A stretch of DNA of 64,000 nucleotides from an uncultured Porphyromonadaceae bacterium (GCA_937921035.1 CALEUL010000039.1:1-64000), one strand, 5' to 3'; counted from the first letter of the stretch, positions 7,316-16,102 are shown. The notes: generated by a model from the letters alone, not told the origin. Made by a program: numbers and translations.

Positions 7316-10300
7316 TTGCTGTCACTGTTTGTTTATAATTGACGGTACGACGGTTGCCATTGGAATTCACATAAGTTCCTCTGAAGACCCTGGCTTCGGC
7401 ATCGTCCTGCTGCACAGGTTCAAGGCTGAGTGTCACTCCCGGATTGTTGGGAAGATACATAAAACCGGGTGTATCGGATTTTTCCTTCGACACCATTACC
7501 TGCTGCGTCTTGCCGGCTCTGTAGTTTATAGTCATGTCAGCTTCCCATATGCCATCTTTGTTCTGATAAAGCTTTATGGTGCTCGGAGTTCCCTGTACAT
7601 CGCCGGTGTATGTACCTTCAAACGACGCGGCGACGGTCTCCATAACTTCTGCTTTGTCATAATTCTTTACAACCCAACCACAAAGGAAGACACCGCCGGC
7701 TGACAGCGCCAGCATAAGCAGAGCGTTTTTTATCAGACCGGATATATGCGAACTGGCATAGGCTGTATTCTCATTGATGTCTTTAACGGGATAGTTCATG
7801 TCTTTGCCGGGAAGAAGGATATGGCGTGTATTGAAAGCAAGTCCGGCCCTGTGGCGCTGTTTAATCTCGCTTAAACTTAAATCGGATGATCCGAAACGTT
7901 TGCCGATTTTAATAAAAATCTTGCGGCCGAAGAAAATCACCGTTACCAGCAACAGCACAATGACAAGCCACGGCACGACAGGGGCAAGGAATTTGAACAG
8001 CACTTCCGTGAGCGCATACGCCGCTATTCCACCGAGTGCCATACCGAAAATGCCTCCGTCGACGCAGCATACAGCCCCGATGATTCCAAGAATAATAGCT
8101 GTTACATGCCCGATGGATTTCATTGCATTCTCTATCGGTGTGCTTCCTGTGGTGACCGAAAGATAAGCCATCGCGCCGCAGACACAGAGCATCGGAATGA
8201 AACACAAAAGGATTGCAAGCACCTGCACTGTGCGAACCTTTGCCCATGCACGTTTGTTGCGCGATACAGCGCCATCGATGTCGGACGACGGCTGCTTGTT
8301 GCAGCGCGCCACATAAGAGCTTTTGGTGAGACGGCTGTCGATGAACTCATACATTTCGAGAGCGCGGGCAGTATATGACTTAGACTTATAGTCTGCATTG
8401 GGATCTTCCTGAAAGAATAGCCCGAGCCAGTGGACAAGGAAATTCTGCTCCTTTTCGGTGAACGTGGAGAGTTTCACCTTGTCAAGATCTTCGGGTCGTG
8501 TAAATGTATGCCCGTGCAGAGTGACGGGCAGCACACTCCCGTACCATCCGGCAATAATCTTCAGCCCGGCTGTCTCGGCTCCGTAAGGCGCAGCCTTCTT
8601 CTTGTTATCCGCCGAGTCAAGCTCCATGCAATAGTTGGCATAGCTGATCTGCTTCTGGTACTTCTCTTTGGAAAGCAGATAGGCCTCAAGACTGGAACCC
8701 TTGAATTTTTTCCAGTCTACTAACTCGATATATTCGCCTGTTTCAACACGCCGGCATTCCTGCTGAGCAATGAATTCCGCTATCTTTTCGGGTGTCGACA
8801 ACTTTGACTTTTCGAGCGGCACATCGTCGAATCCGACGCCTGGCAGCATGGCATAATGTACCAGGGCGTCACGGTCCACATCACCGCCATGTTTCGAAAG
8901 CATGGTTCTTGCGCGACCGCACATCACAGGGTCTACATTCTCAAGCCACTGCAGGAAGTCACATCTGGACTGATAGTAGAAATAGATACCGTCGGCAGAC
9001 TTGAATGTCTCCAGGTATTCTGTAAGATTCCGCACATTCTTGCATACCTTACCATAATTCTTTACAGGCACAGGATAAGGAAGCGTCTTATCAAGTCGGA
9101 ACGCCAGCTCAAAAATCAGCGATGCACTCTTGCTTGCGCCCTTGGCGGCAAGGTGTTTTATCTCGTTGCCGAGGCCGACAGCACGGCAATATGCCCAGAT
9201 TTTTTCCTCATAACTGCCCACTGCATCCTTGTAGACGGTAACGTTAGTGAAAAGTTCCTTTGCAAGCTGCTTCTGCGTTGAAATCGCGTCGCCTTTCACA
9301 CCGTAAAACGGCATTTTGGGCATCAGTTCAAGACATGCCGCATATAATCCGGTATCGGTGTTCGACGGATACTCCATCTCAGTTATCTCGCGCATCCGCA
9401 TTGCCATTTCGGGGCGTCCGGCTTCCTTAAGCCAGTCGGCTATCATGTTGCTGTACAGATATTTCTTGGCAAGCTTCTGATTATCCCACATCATTGCGCC
9501 AAGTTCCTCGTGATTGTGGGCTATCAGATTCTTTTCACCGCTGAAAACAATCCTGTATTCGGCGTCCACATTATCGGAGGCTGTGTCGTGGTAGATTATC
9601 TCACCGGATGCCCAACGCTTGATGTCCTCGAAACCGGCGCGTTTTTCAGGATTGTTGCGCGTCAGAGCCTTGATAAGCGAAAGCATATGCTCGCTCATCT
9701 CCTTGCGGCCGGGGTAAGGCAATTCTTCGTCGAGTTTCTGACTGACCAGTTGCTGCTCGTCGGCGATGAACAGACCCTCACCTCGCCATAGAGCCAGCAG
9801 CGACATGCCAAGCGAGTAAAAATCCACCCTGGGGTCGACATCCCTCACTTGTCCCGGGATTTTGATATATAGTTCCGGGGCCGTATATATTTTGGTTCGC
9901 CCGTCGTCGCTCACAGCCCTGCCGTTCTTGTCGAGAATCTTGGCAAATCCCCAGTCGGTAAGCACGAATCTCGTCCGCGCCTCGTCGGTAAACATGAAAT
10001 TGGCAGGCTTGATATCACGATGGACTATTCCTTTTCTATGCAGAAAGTCTATGGCTGCCGTCATCTTCAGGGCAATCTCTTTCAGCGGCTCCTCGTTGCC
10101 TTCGAGCTGTACAGTGGCAAGCGAGCCGCCAGGGCAAAGCTGCATCACCTCATAATCGAAATCGACGCCCTGCTGATCGTCGTGCCATGTACCGTGGTCG
10201 TATATGTCAACAAGCAGTCCGCTGCCACGCAGCTTCATGATTCTGTCGAGTACGGCATGGTCCGGACGGATGCCATACCTGTACATTTTCAGAGCATAGC

Positions 10301-10607
10301 GCTTCCCGTCGGCCTCGACCTCGAAAATCTTGGCTTCACCCGATTCCTCGCTGATGACGCGCATATTGCGGTACATCACTTTGTTTAGCACGAAAACCGA
10401 ATAGACTGGCACATCGCAGCGCTGTGGAGCCCCTTGAGCTGCCTTGGGAGTTCCTGTATCACTTTTCTGCGGTCCGCCCTGCCCCCATCCTGGTCGTGCA
10501 GCTTTGGCTGTGTCGCTTTTTTGAGGAGGAGAGTCGCCCCATTTAGGATGATTAACCGATGCGGTGTCGCTCTTCTGCGGAGCAGCGCCCCAGTTTTTAT
10601 TACTCAT
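7305..10607 (-). CDS. Membrane-anchored Ser/Thr protein kinase with N-terminal repeats
   Basis: The kinase domain spans about residues 75-335, numbered from the chosen start MSNKNWG at 10607. It has Lys107 in ALKMY, HRDIKPANF (196-204), DWG for DFG (218-220) and APE (243-245), so it should be active. Residues 1-66 hold a tract of period 18 with PQKSDT at 10, 28 and 46 and a degenerate PQRCDV at 61. A long helical region follows. Hydrophobic segments lie at about 790-900, then a further membrane span near 965-985, leaving a C-terminal beta-rich domain of about 115 residues probably outside the membrane. An in-frame start at 10622 is possible but would overlap the upstream gene. It is probably the central enzyme of the operon; signals and substrates are unknown. 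Confidence 0.92.
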   Translation of the reverse strand: MSNKNWGAAPQKSDTASVNHPKWGDSPPQKSDTAKAARPGWGQGGPQKSDTGTPKAAQGAPQRCDVPVYSVFVLNKVMYRNMRVISEESGEAKIFEVEADGKRYALKMYRYGIRPDHAVLDRIMKLRGSGLLVDIYDHGTWHDDQQGVDFDYEVMQLCPGGSLATVQLEGNEEPLKEIALKMTAAIDFLHRKGIVHRDIKPANFMFTDEARTRFVLTDWGFAKILDKNGRAVSDDGRTKIYTAPELYIKIPGQVRDVDPRVDFYSLGMSLLALWRGEGLFIADEQQLVSQKLDEELPYPGRKEMSEHMLSLIKALTRNNPEKRAGFEDIKRWASGEIIYHDTASDNVDAEYRIVFSGEKNLIAHNHEELGAMMWDNQKLAKKYLYSNMIADWLKEAGRPEMAMRMREITEMEYPSNTDTGLYAACLELMPKMPFYGVKGDAISTQKQLAKELFTNVTVYKDAVGSYEEKIWAYCRAVGLGNEIKHLAAKGASKSASLIFELAFRLDKTLPYPVPVKNYGKVCKNVRNLTEYLETFKSADGIYFYYQSRCDFLQWLENVDPVMCGRARTMLSKHGGDVDRDALVHYAMLPGVGFDDVPLEKSKLSTPEKIAEFIAQQECRRVETGEYIELVDWKKFKGSSLEAYLLSKEKYQKQISYANYCMELDSADNKKKAAPYGAETAGLKIIAGWYGSVLPVTLHGHTFTRPEDLDKVKLSTFTEKEQNFLVHWLGLFFQEDPNADYKSKSYTARALEMYEFIDSRLTKSSYVARCNKQPSSDIDGAVSRNKRAWAKVRTVQVLAILLCFIPMLCVCGAMAYLSVTTGSTPIENAMKSIGHVTAIILGIIGAVCCVDGGIFGMALGGIAAYALTEVLFKFLAPVVPWLVIVLLLVTVIFFGRKIFIKIGKRFGSSDLSLSEIKQRHRAGLAFNTRHILLPGKDMNYPVKDINENTAYASSHISGLIKNALLMLALSAGGVFLCGWVVKNYDKAEVMETVAASFEGTYTGDVQGTPSTIKLYQNKDGIWEADMTINYRAGKTQQVMVSKEKSDTPGFMYLPNNPGVTLSLEPVQQDDAEARVFRGTYVNSNGNRRTVNYKQTVTANEM

Positions 10608-10614
10608 ATAAATA

Positions 10615-11445
10615 TCAATCAATTATGGATTGTTTGGTTTCCACTTCCTTCTCGAAGAATATCCATTTGCCGCCAAGCTGAGGCTCGGCGCATTCGTTAG
10701 GACATTTGTGATAGCAGCCGCAGTAATTGCATACCCACCCTTGTTTTACGAATTCAATCCGCGTGGTAGTGATGATACGTGCGCTGAAGAAATCGCGCTG
10801 CTCCTCGGGAGTGGCAGCCGAGTCGGGCAACATGGCATCCATGTGCATCTGAAGTTCTGCCATCTTGGCTTTGTAGAGCTTCATGGCGTCCTCAGCCTTC
10901 TGTATCTGGAATTGTTTTCGCTCGCGTGTACGGGTTGCGGTGTCCGGTTCGTCGGCAGGAGCCGACGGTGCCGGAGGATTGGCGATTCCGGCAAAGAGGT
11001 CGCGATAGACATTGAGTATCTGCCTGTCGTCGTCACTGAGCGTCACGCTCCGGTCCGGCGCATCGTTGTATTGACTTGCTGTCTCGGCTTCGCTGATTAT
11101 CTTTTCCAGTTCCGCCATCTCCCTGACGAGCTGCTCGGCACGTTGAAAATGCGGATCGAATTTAGCATCCGACAATGCTTTCTGCGCCTGCTCATTGAGC
11201 GGCGCGAAGCAGTTCTTACAGAAGCTGCGGAAGTTAAGTGTTCCGCAGTGCGGGCATATTATACCTTCGCGATTATTGCCGCACTCGGTGCAGAAGCGCA
11301 TGCCGGGCTCTACCGCAGCGCCGCAGAATGTGCACCGGTCCTTGTATCTGTCCTTTATATCGGCAGGACGATAGCGGCGGTAGCTCGGCGCCTCCTGCTG
11401 TTTCTGTTTTTCCTGGTATTTGGATTTTTCTTTATGTAGTTCCAT
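10615..11445 (-). CDS. Zinc-ribbon and coiled-coil protein
   Basis: This 276-residue protein has a charged N-terminus and then a double zinc ribbon (CTFC...CTEC and CPHC...CKNC, about 38-80). A helical, probably coiled-coil segment (about 95-225) follows, and a third cysteine cluster, CNYCGCYHKCPNEC, lies near residues 240-255. No signal peptide or membrane span is visible. I recognise no enzymatic domain. It is the third protein of this operon with zinc ribbons, after the FHA and AAA+ proteins, which suggests these modules dock the components together or onto a common partner. It lies 7 bp upstream of the kinase start and 14 bp downstream of the preceding gene. Confidence 0.8.
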   Translation of the reverse strand: MELHKEKSKYQEKQKQQEAPSYRRYRPADIKDRYKDRCTFCGAAVEPGMRFCTECGNNREGIICPHCGTLNFRSFCKNCFAPLNEQAQKALSDAKFDPHFQRAEQLVREMAELEKIISEAETASQYNDAPDRSVTLSDDDRQILNVYRDLFAGIANPPAPSAPADEPDTATRTRERKQFQIQKAEDAMKLYKAKMAELQMHMDAMLPDSAATPEEQRDFFSARIITTTRIEFVKQGWVCNYCGCYHKCPNECAEPQLGGKWIFFEKEVETKQSIID

Positions 11446-11459
11446 AGTGGTAATCAGTA

Positions 11460-12026
11460 TCAGTCAAACATTACTCCGGGGTTCATATAGGCAGGAGAAT
11501 TCCATTCGATATCTCTCTCTGCAAGCGCTATCTTCTTCGCCGACCAATATGCAAAGCAGAAGCCCATACCGCGCGGCATGCCATGCAGTTCTTTAGCTAT
11601 CTGACGCTCCACCTCGGGAACAACGCGCTCATACTCTTCGCTCCGCTCAACGGGGTCGAACTTCAGATGCTTCCTGTGATGCTTGCAGAAATCCTCCATA
11701 GCAATGGACGGGTCGATATAGTCGCGCAGCATACGTAGCTCTTTATCGTTTGCTGCGTCGCCGCGGTTCAGCCTTGCTATTTCTTCGCGTACAGCTATGC
11801 AGAGGCGGGGGCACTCCGTCTCTATCATCTGGTCGAGCATCTGGCTGAGAAGACCGGCTTTATCGGCAGGTGTCTCATATTCGCCAGGATAAGTGTCGGG
11901 TAAGGATTGCATCAGTCCGAAGGCTTCGCGACATAGCTCTATGTTTTTCCAACTATCCCCCATCGAGTTATAGTTCTTCACCATCTTGCGGAAGATGGTT
12001 CCCAGTTTCTTTATTGTTTTATCCAT
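11460..12026 (-). CDS. Hypothetical helical cytoplasmic protein
   Basis: I do not recognise this protein of about 188 residues. I place the start at MDKTIKKLG; an ATG two codons earlier, at 12032, is also possible. It looks mostly alpha-helical and soluble, with a basic N-terminus, a DYIDPSIAMEDFCKHHRKH segment near the middle, and a C-terminal stretch GMGFCFAYWSAKKIALAERD that is the most distinctive part. No metal motif, signal peptide or membrane span is evident. It lies in the middle of the signalling operon, 14 bp before the zinc-ribbon gene, so it is probably a component or substrate of the same pathway. Confidence 0.75.
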   Translation of the reverse strand: MDKTIKKLGTIFRKMVKNYNSMGDSWKNIELCREAFGLMQSLPDTYPGEYETPADKAGLLSQMLDQMIETECPRLCIAVREEIARLNRGDAANDKELRMLRDYIDPSIAMEDFCKHHRKHLKFDPVERSEEYERVVPEVERQIAKELHGMPRGMGFCFAYWSAKKIALAERDIEWNSPAYMNPGVMFD

Positions 12027-12043
12027 ATACATATAAATCTGTT

Positions 12044-13093
12044 TCAGGCATTATCATATTTTTCTGGCTTATCACGGTATTCATTCGGGGTGCAGCACTT
12101 GAGATTCTTGAAAATCCGGTAGAACGACGACTTGGAGTTAAAACCGCTTTCCTGAGCTATGGATTCGAGCGGCATGTCTGTGGTGGTCAGCAACTCGCAG
12201 GCATGTTTTATGCGGAGCTGATTCACATAACTGAAGAATGTCGACTGCCTGTTCCGGTTGAACCAGTTGCTGACATACGTTCGGTTGCTTCCTATCTGAC
12301 GGGCGACATCGGATATCTTCAGTGTGGGCACGAGATATGCCCGCTCTACCAGCATAAGCTGCTCAATGCGGGCGCCTATTTCGTCAGTTTCCACATTGAC
12401 TTCTTCCACCGGTTCATAACTCGGCACTTCTGCGACAAACAGCTCGGAGATGACGGATTCGTGGCGATAGATGAACGACAAGATGAACATCCAGATTATC
12501 ATTGTACCTATCATGTACACGTATTCAAGATAGAAATTGACCATCAGGCTGTCTACTACCCACAGTGTCAGGATAATAAAGAACGAACCTAAAATTGTGC
12601 GCAGCCAGTTGAGGTTTATGTTTTCGTCGTAGGAGAACCGTTCGCGAAGTATTTTGTGATACTTGGGAATCGTCATCAGCGTCCAAACGGCATAGTACAG
12701 ACCATAAATCGCCGACAAGCATACAAGGATGTCATAGAAAATCTCCAAACGGGTGATCCAGAGCAGAACAGGCAGCAGGACAAACGGAGCTTCATGAAGC
12801 GCCATTGTCTTATAAGTGAGATGCCCGGGGCGGCATAGTTCAATCAGTATAAAAGCATAGAACGGTTCGGCGACCATGTCTATGGAGGTCATCAGAATCC
12901 AGTTCCAGTCTTTGCCGCTGATTTCTTTATTGAGAAAGAAAAGGTCTTTGACAAGCGAGACGCTTACAATCAGCATCAGCACCATCACAAGTCTCGAAAG
13001 CATGTCGGTGCCACGACGCCAGAAGAACCATGCCATCATGGCATAGAACATCGTGCACAGCCCGTAGGTGTAAAAGAGTATTTCTCTCTCCAT
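12044..13093 (-). CDS. Membrane-anchored AraC-type transcriptional regulator
   Basis: The 349-residue protein has about six to seven hydrophobic segments in residues 1-215 and then a cytoplasmic AraC/XylS DNA-binding domain (about 240-345). The latter shows KISDVARQIGSNRTYVSNWF as first helix-turn-helix and PLESIAQESGFNSKSSFYRIF as second, ending with the typical PNEYR. Bacteroidetes use such membrane-tethered AraC proteins to pass envelope signals to transcription. It is the second gene of the operon, 20 bp downstream of the SH3 membrane protein, and probably regulates the operon or responds to its state. Neither target nor signal can be read from the sequence. Confidence 0.88.
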   Translation of the reverse strand: MEREILFYTYGLCTMFYAMMAWFFWRRGTDMLSRLVMVLMLIVSVSLVKDLFFLNKEISGKDWNWILMTSIDMVAEPFYAFILIELCRPGHLTYKTMALHEAPFVLLPVLLWITRLEIFYDILVCLSAIYGLYYAVWTLMTIPKYHKILRERFSYDENINLNWLRTILGSFFIILTLWVVDSLMVNFYLEYVYMIGTMIIWMFILSFIYRHESVISELFVAEVPSYEPVEEVNVETDEIGARIEQLMLVERAYLVPTLKISDVARQIGSNRTYVSNWFNRNRQSTFFSYVNQLRIKHACELLTTTDMPLESIAQESGFNSKSSFYRIFKNLKCCTPNEYRDKPEKYDNA

Positions 13094-13113
13094 TATGGTT
13101 TATTCAGAGTATT

Positions 13114-14247
13114 TTATTCCAGAATTCTGTCTAAAGGCGTCACCACGAAATCATCGGTTATCTCCATTCTATGCTCGGAGAAATAGGCATAGTTCATCTT
13201 ATACCACTGACCGCCAATCTTACCATAATACTCGTCCTCGCCGCAGAGCAACAGCACCAAACCAATAAAAGTAAGCACCGCGATCGCCATCCCGACGAGA
13301 CAGTAGAGCGAAAGTATGGCGGCTGTTGTCACGATATAAAACGGTGCCGCTACAAGGGCTGACACGGCATCCAGATTGATTATGCTCCGGATAAGCATCG
13401 CAACAACCGGAAGACAGAGAATAAGTCCGGCTATAATATTTGCCAACGGAGGATATTTGAAATCGAAATAATATCCTACCACCCATATAATGAAATAGAG
13501 CACGCCGAACAACGGGATTTTTGCCCACCATCCGGCTTTATAGTCATAGTCTCTGTCGGATTGTATAACAAACAGGATATAGCTCGTCATTTTCATCTGA
13601 CCGAAAAGACCGAACGCTATCAGAAATACATACAGCCATGCCTTAGGCCACCATACATTGTTGATGTCGCAAAAGCCAAGAGGATCCGGACTGCCAAAAA
13701 CATACATTATTTCCAATAACCCAAGAGCCATTGTGCCAAGATAATACAGCCAGAACCATAAGTTTCCAAACCGTATGTTATACCTGAGTAACAGGAAGGA
13801 GACATAGAGGACGATAAAAAGCCACACTGCAATATTGAAGCATCTGTCGGGAGGAAGTAATGTTTTGTCTTTCAGAAAATTGAAATCCGGAAGTGCCTCC
13901 ATTATGCGGTCGGTGGAGAAATAATACCCCAGACTGCCCCATTTGCCATGAGCCTCGTCGAGATTGACCCACGCAGGTAATGTGGCGGCTACATCTTCGC
14001 TGAATGCAAGCGAATTGAGTTGTGCGTAGCAAGTATCACCCTTGAATACAACCTTTGCCCAGAATCCGTCGCGCCCTGCATATTCAAGCCGGGCCGTCTT
14101 GCCGAGTCTGTGCGTGATTTTAGTGTGATTGCCGGGTTTAGCCCTCAGGCAAAGTACTTCATCGGCAACAGTGCAGTAGTCCTTGGCACTGCAATAAGCC
14201 AGCGAAAGCACTGCCATTACAAGTAGTGTGATAATGCGTTTGCACAT
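13114..14247 (-). CDS. SH3-like domain membrane protein
   Basis: This 377-residue protein is the first gene of the operon. It begins with a signal peptide (MCKRIITLLVMAVLSLAYCSA). A bacterial SH3-like domain follows (about 22-82; VLCLRAKPGNHTKITHRLGK and GFWAKVVFKGD), which would be periplasmic. Residues about 135-340 hold roughly six membrane spans, and the tail (about 345-377) is soluble. SH3-type domains of this kind often bind cell-wall peptides, so the protein could act as an envelope sensor, but that is inference. I know no named family with this order of domains. Confidence 0.82.
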   Translation of the reverse strand: MCKRIITLLVMAVLSLAYCSAKDYCTVADEVLCLRAKPGNHTKITHRLGKTARLEYAGRDGFWAKVVFKGDTCYAQLNSLAFSEDVAATLPAWVNLDEAHGKWGSLGYYFSTDRIMEALPDFNFLKDKTLLPPDRCFNIAVWLFIVLYVSFLLLRYNIRFGNLWFWLYYLGTMALGLLEIMYVFGSPDPLGFCDINNVWWPKAWLYVFLIAFGLFGQMKMTSYILFVIQSDRDYDYKAGWWAKIPLFGVLYFIIWVVGYYFDFKYPPLANIIAGLILCLPVVAMLIRSIINLDAVSALVAAPFYIVTTAAILSLYCLVGMAIAVLTFIGLVLLLCGEDEYYGKIGGQWYKMNYAYFSEHRMEITDDFVVTPLDRILE

Positions 14248-14351
14248 AATGTTATTTGTCGAGGTTGCGGTATTAAGTTTAAAGTTACTTGAAACGACGA
14301 TTTGGCTCTGTTATGAAAGTTGTAATAGGTCCACGCGTTCCGTACTGGTTA

Positions 14352-14359
14352 CAAAGTTA
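14352..14359 (-). promoter_or_regulatory. Candidate -7 box for the island operon
   Basis: The minus-strand octamer TAACTTTG fits TAnnTTTG and lies about 105 bp upstream of the first gene. No clear TTG is seen at the usual distance. AAAGTTACTT occurs here and again at 14280-14289, which could be a pair of regulator sites. Apart from these repeats I see nothing else in 14248-14493. Confidence 0.4.
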
Positions 14360-14493
14360 CTTAAATTGCTTGAATCATTGCTATCGGGCCAAATAAAAGT
14401 AGTCTCACATCGTCTATTGCGAGTGTCAAAACAACAATTTATTATCTCTTGGCGACATTACACTTATTATTGATTACTAAAACATCCCTTAAC

Positions 14494-14662
14494 GATTGCC
14501 GTCGCTCTTCGTGTAGTTGGCATGATACTCACCCATCCGGTCAAGATAGTTTATCTCCACTTCTTCAGTCGGTAGCCGCGCTTGTTCTCTTTGAGTTCTT
14601 CTTCACGTTCGTAGCGCACCCTCTTGGCCAACTCAAGAATCTCCTTGTTTTGTTGCCGTTCC
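14494..14662 (-). pseudogene. Fragment of a second tyrosine integrase gene
   Basis: About 169 bp closely resemble positions 1253-1435 of the intact integrase gene and have the same orientation. Shared stretches include GTCAAGATAGTTTATCTC and GCATGATACTCA, with many scattered differences. It encodes only the region joining the arm-binding and core-binding domains. Relative to the intact copy, 7 bp (TTTCTTC) are missing near 14567, shifting the frame, so it is non-functional. It is a related but distinct integrase, not a recent duplicate. Together with the intact gene it brackets the signalling operon. Confidence 0.85.
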
Positions 14663-14799
14663 GCAGGAGTCTTTCGAGAGGCAATAAAAGACTTATGGTC
14701 TTGGGCGATTGCGCTTTTGCGAGTTGTTAAAAGTGTTAAATTATGATAAAAGAATAATTTTCCACGGCCAAAAAAATCTGTGATTTAAAACTTTATATT

Positions 14800-14807
14800 T
14801 AACTTTG
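14800..14807 (+). promoter_or_regulatory. Promoter -7 box of the fimbrial operon
   Basis: TAACTTTG matches the Bacteroidetes -7 consensus and lies 48 bp before the first fimbrial ATG at 14855. A clear -33 TTG is missing; TGTG near 14778 is the nearest candidate. The predicted leader is about 40 bases. No other feature was found in 14663-14854. Confidence 0.55.
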
Positions 14808-14854
14808 CGCACTGTAATAAACTTTATAAGTCACATTAGATGTTATAACATAAT

Positions 14855-16102
14855 ATGAGATTTATCGGAAAGTTTACTTCATTCAAGAATATGTGCAGCA
14901 ATGGGGTGGCTTGTTACGGGTTAACACCGGTTTTTCTATTATTACTTTCAACATCCTTGCATGCCGCGAACGTTGCCGACGTATCGAGGACTCCGGCCGA
15001 TACGCTACATTATAACGATTCTGTGTCTATATTCACAGAGAATATCCTGTTCCCGAAAGCATCGGCCGTCGTGTACAGAGACTTTGCCGAAAACAACGCG
15101 GCAATCGACTCTATATGCCGTTTCTTTTCCATAGCTGATATCCATGATTTTATTAATGTAAAAGTTACAGGTGCTTATTCTCCCGAAGGCAAATACAGGT
15201 TCAACAACAATCTGGCGGAAGCGCGTGCACACGCTCTGGCCGGGCTAGTAAGGGAGATTAACCCGGATGTCAATCCGGAGATATCGATAAGCCGTCCTAC
15301 AGGGCAGAATAGCGATTATCCGCGCATGCGGTATGCCGAACTGCGGATTGTTTACCGCAACAATGCGTCGGCCGACAATGCTCTGCTTCCCGAAACAGAC
15401 GACCCTCTGGTGTTTGACAACATAGCAGCGACAGACGCCCAGAGCACAGACTCCACGATAAAAATCACCCCTCTCGGAGACCTAAATACATATCAATCAG
15501 ATACTTAAACAGAGAGTTCGGAAAACGGGCAATCTCCTGAGCGCAAGCGACATAACATAGGGCGCAGAGTTTTCGTAACCACGAACATGCTCTACGACGC
15601 CGCTCTGACCCCTAACATAGGCGTAGGCATAAGCGTCGGCGACAGGGTTACGGTACAGGCCGACTGGATGTACGCCCGCTGGAGCAATCACGACCGGCGC
15701 CGCTACTGGCGCATCTACGGCGGCGATGCCGAGGTAAGATTCCGCATAGGGCCGCATCGCAAAGGCTCTCCATTGGGCGGACACTACGCGGGTGTTTACG
15801 GCTCGATTGCATGTTATGATTTTCAGGCAGGCCGCAGCCACTCCGGTGTTCTGTCCGACAAATACAACTATGCGGCGGGGATTTCCTACACATATTCTCT
15901 CCCCGTATCAACTCATTTCAATATCGACTTCAATCTCGGGGTAGGCTACTTGTGGGGTACTTATAAGAAACACATCCCGATTGACGACTGCGATGTATGG
16001 CTATCCACCCACAAGCTGGGCTGGTTCGGCCCAACGCGCCTGGGGGTTACACTCGTATGGCTCGTGGGCAACGGGATTAAAAACACAAGGGAAAGGAGGT
16101 AA
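14855..16102 (+). pseudogene. DUF3575 fimbrial outer-membrane protein interrupted by one stop
   Basis: Two segments in the same frame form one protein: 14855-15508 (217 residues) and 15509-16102. They are separated by a single TAA at 15506-15508. The first part has a hydrophobic signal and an OmpA-like region (GAYSPEGKYRFNNNLAEARA). The second continues in frame as RRVFVTTNMLYDAALTPN, the characteristic DUF3575 beginning, and shows beta-barrel-like alternation to the end. DUF3575 proteins occur at the head of Bacteroidales fimbrillin operons. The stop could be a true nonsense mutation, a sequencing error or a readthrough site. An internal ATG at 15587 could express the barrel part alone, though without a signal peptide. 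The next gene starts 3 bp later. Confidence 0.82.

Noticed and set aside
10450..10590. The 54-bp periodic sequence considered as a CRISPR-like array
   Set aside because: It is in frame within the kinase gene, encodes the PQKSDT protein repeat, and has no conserved repeat/variable spacer structure or cas genes.
2785..14247. Interpretation of the kinase/FHA/PP2C operon as a type VI secretion regulatory cluster
   Set aside because: No Tss genes (VipA/B, Hcp, VgrG, ClpV) occur in the window; the AAA+ protein is CbbX-like, not ClpV.
2785..14247. Interpretation as a TerY-P type tellurium/phosphorylation triad
   Set aside because: No von Willebrand A-domain TerY protein or TerD-family gene was found beside the kinase and phosphatase.
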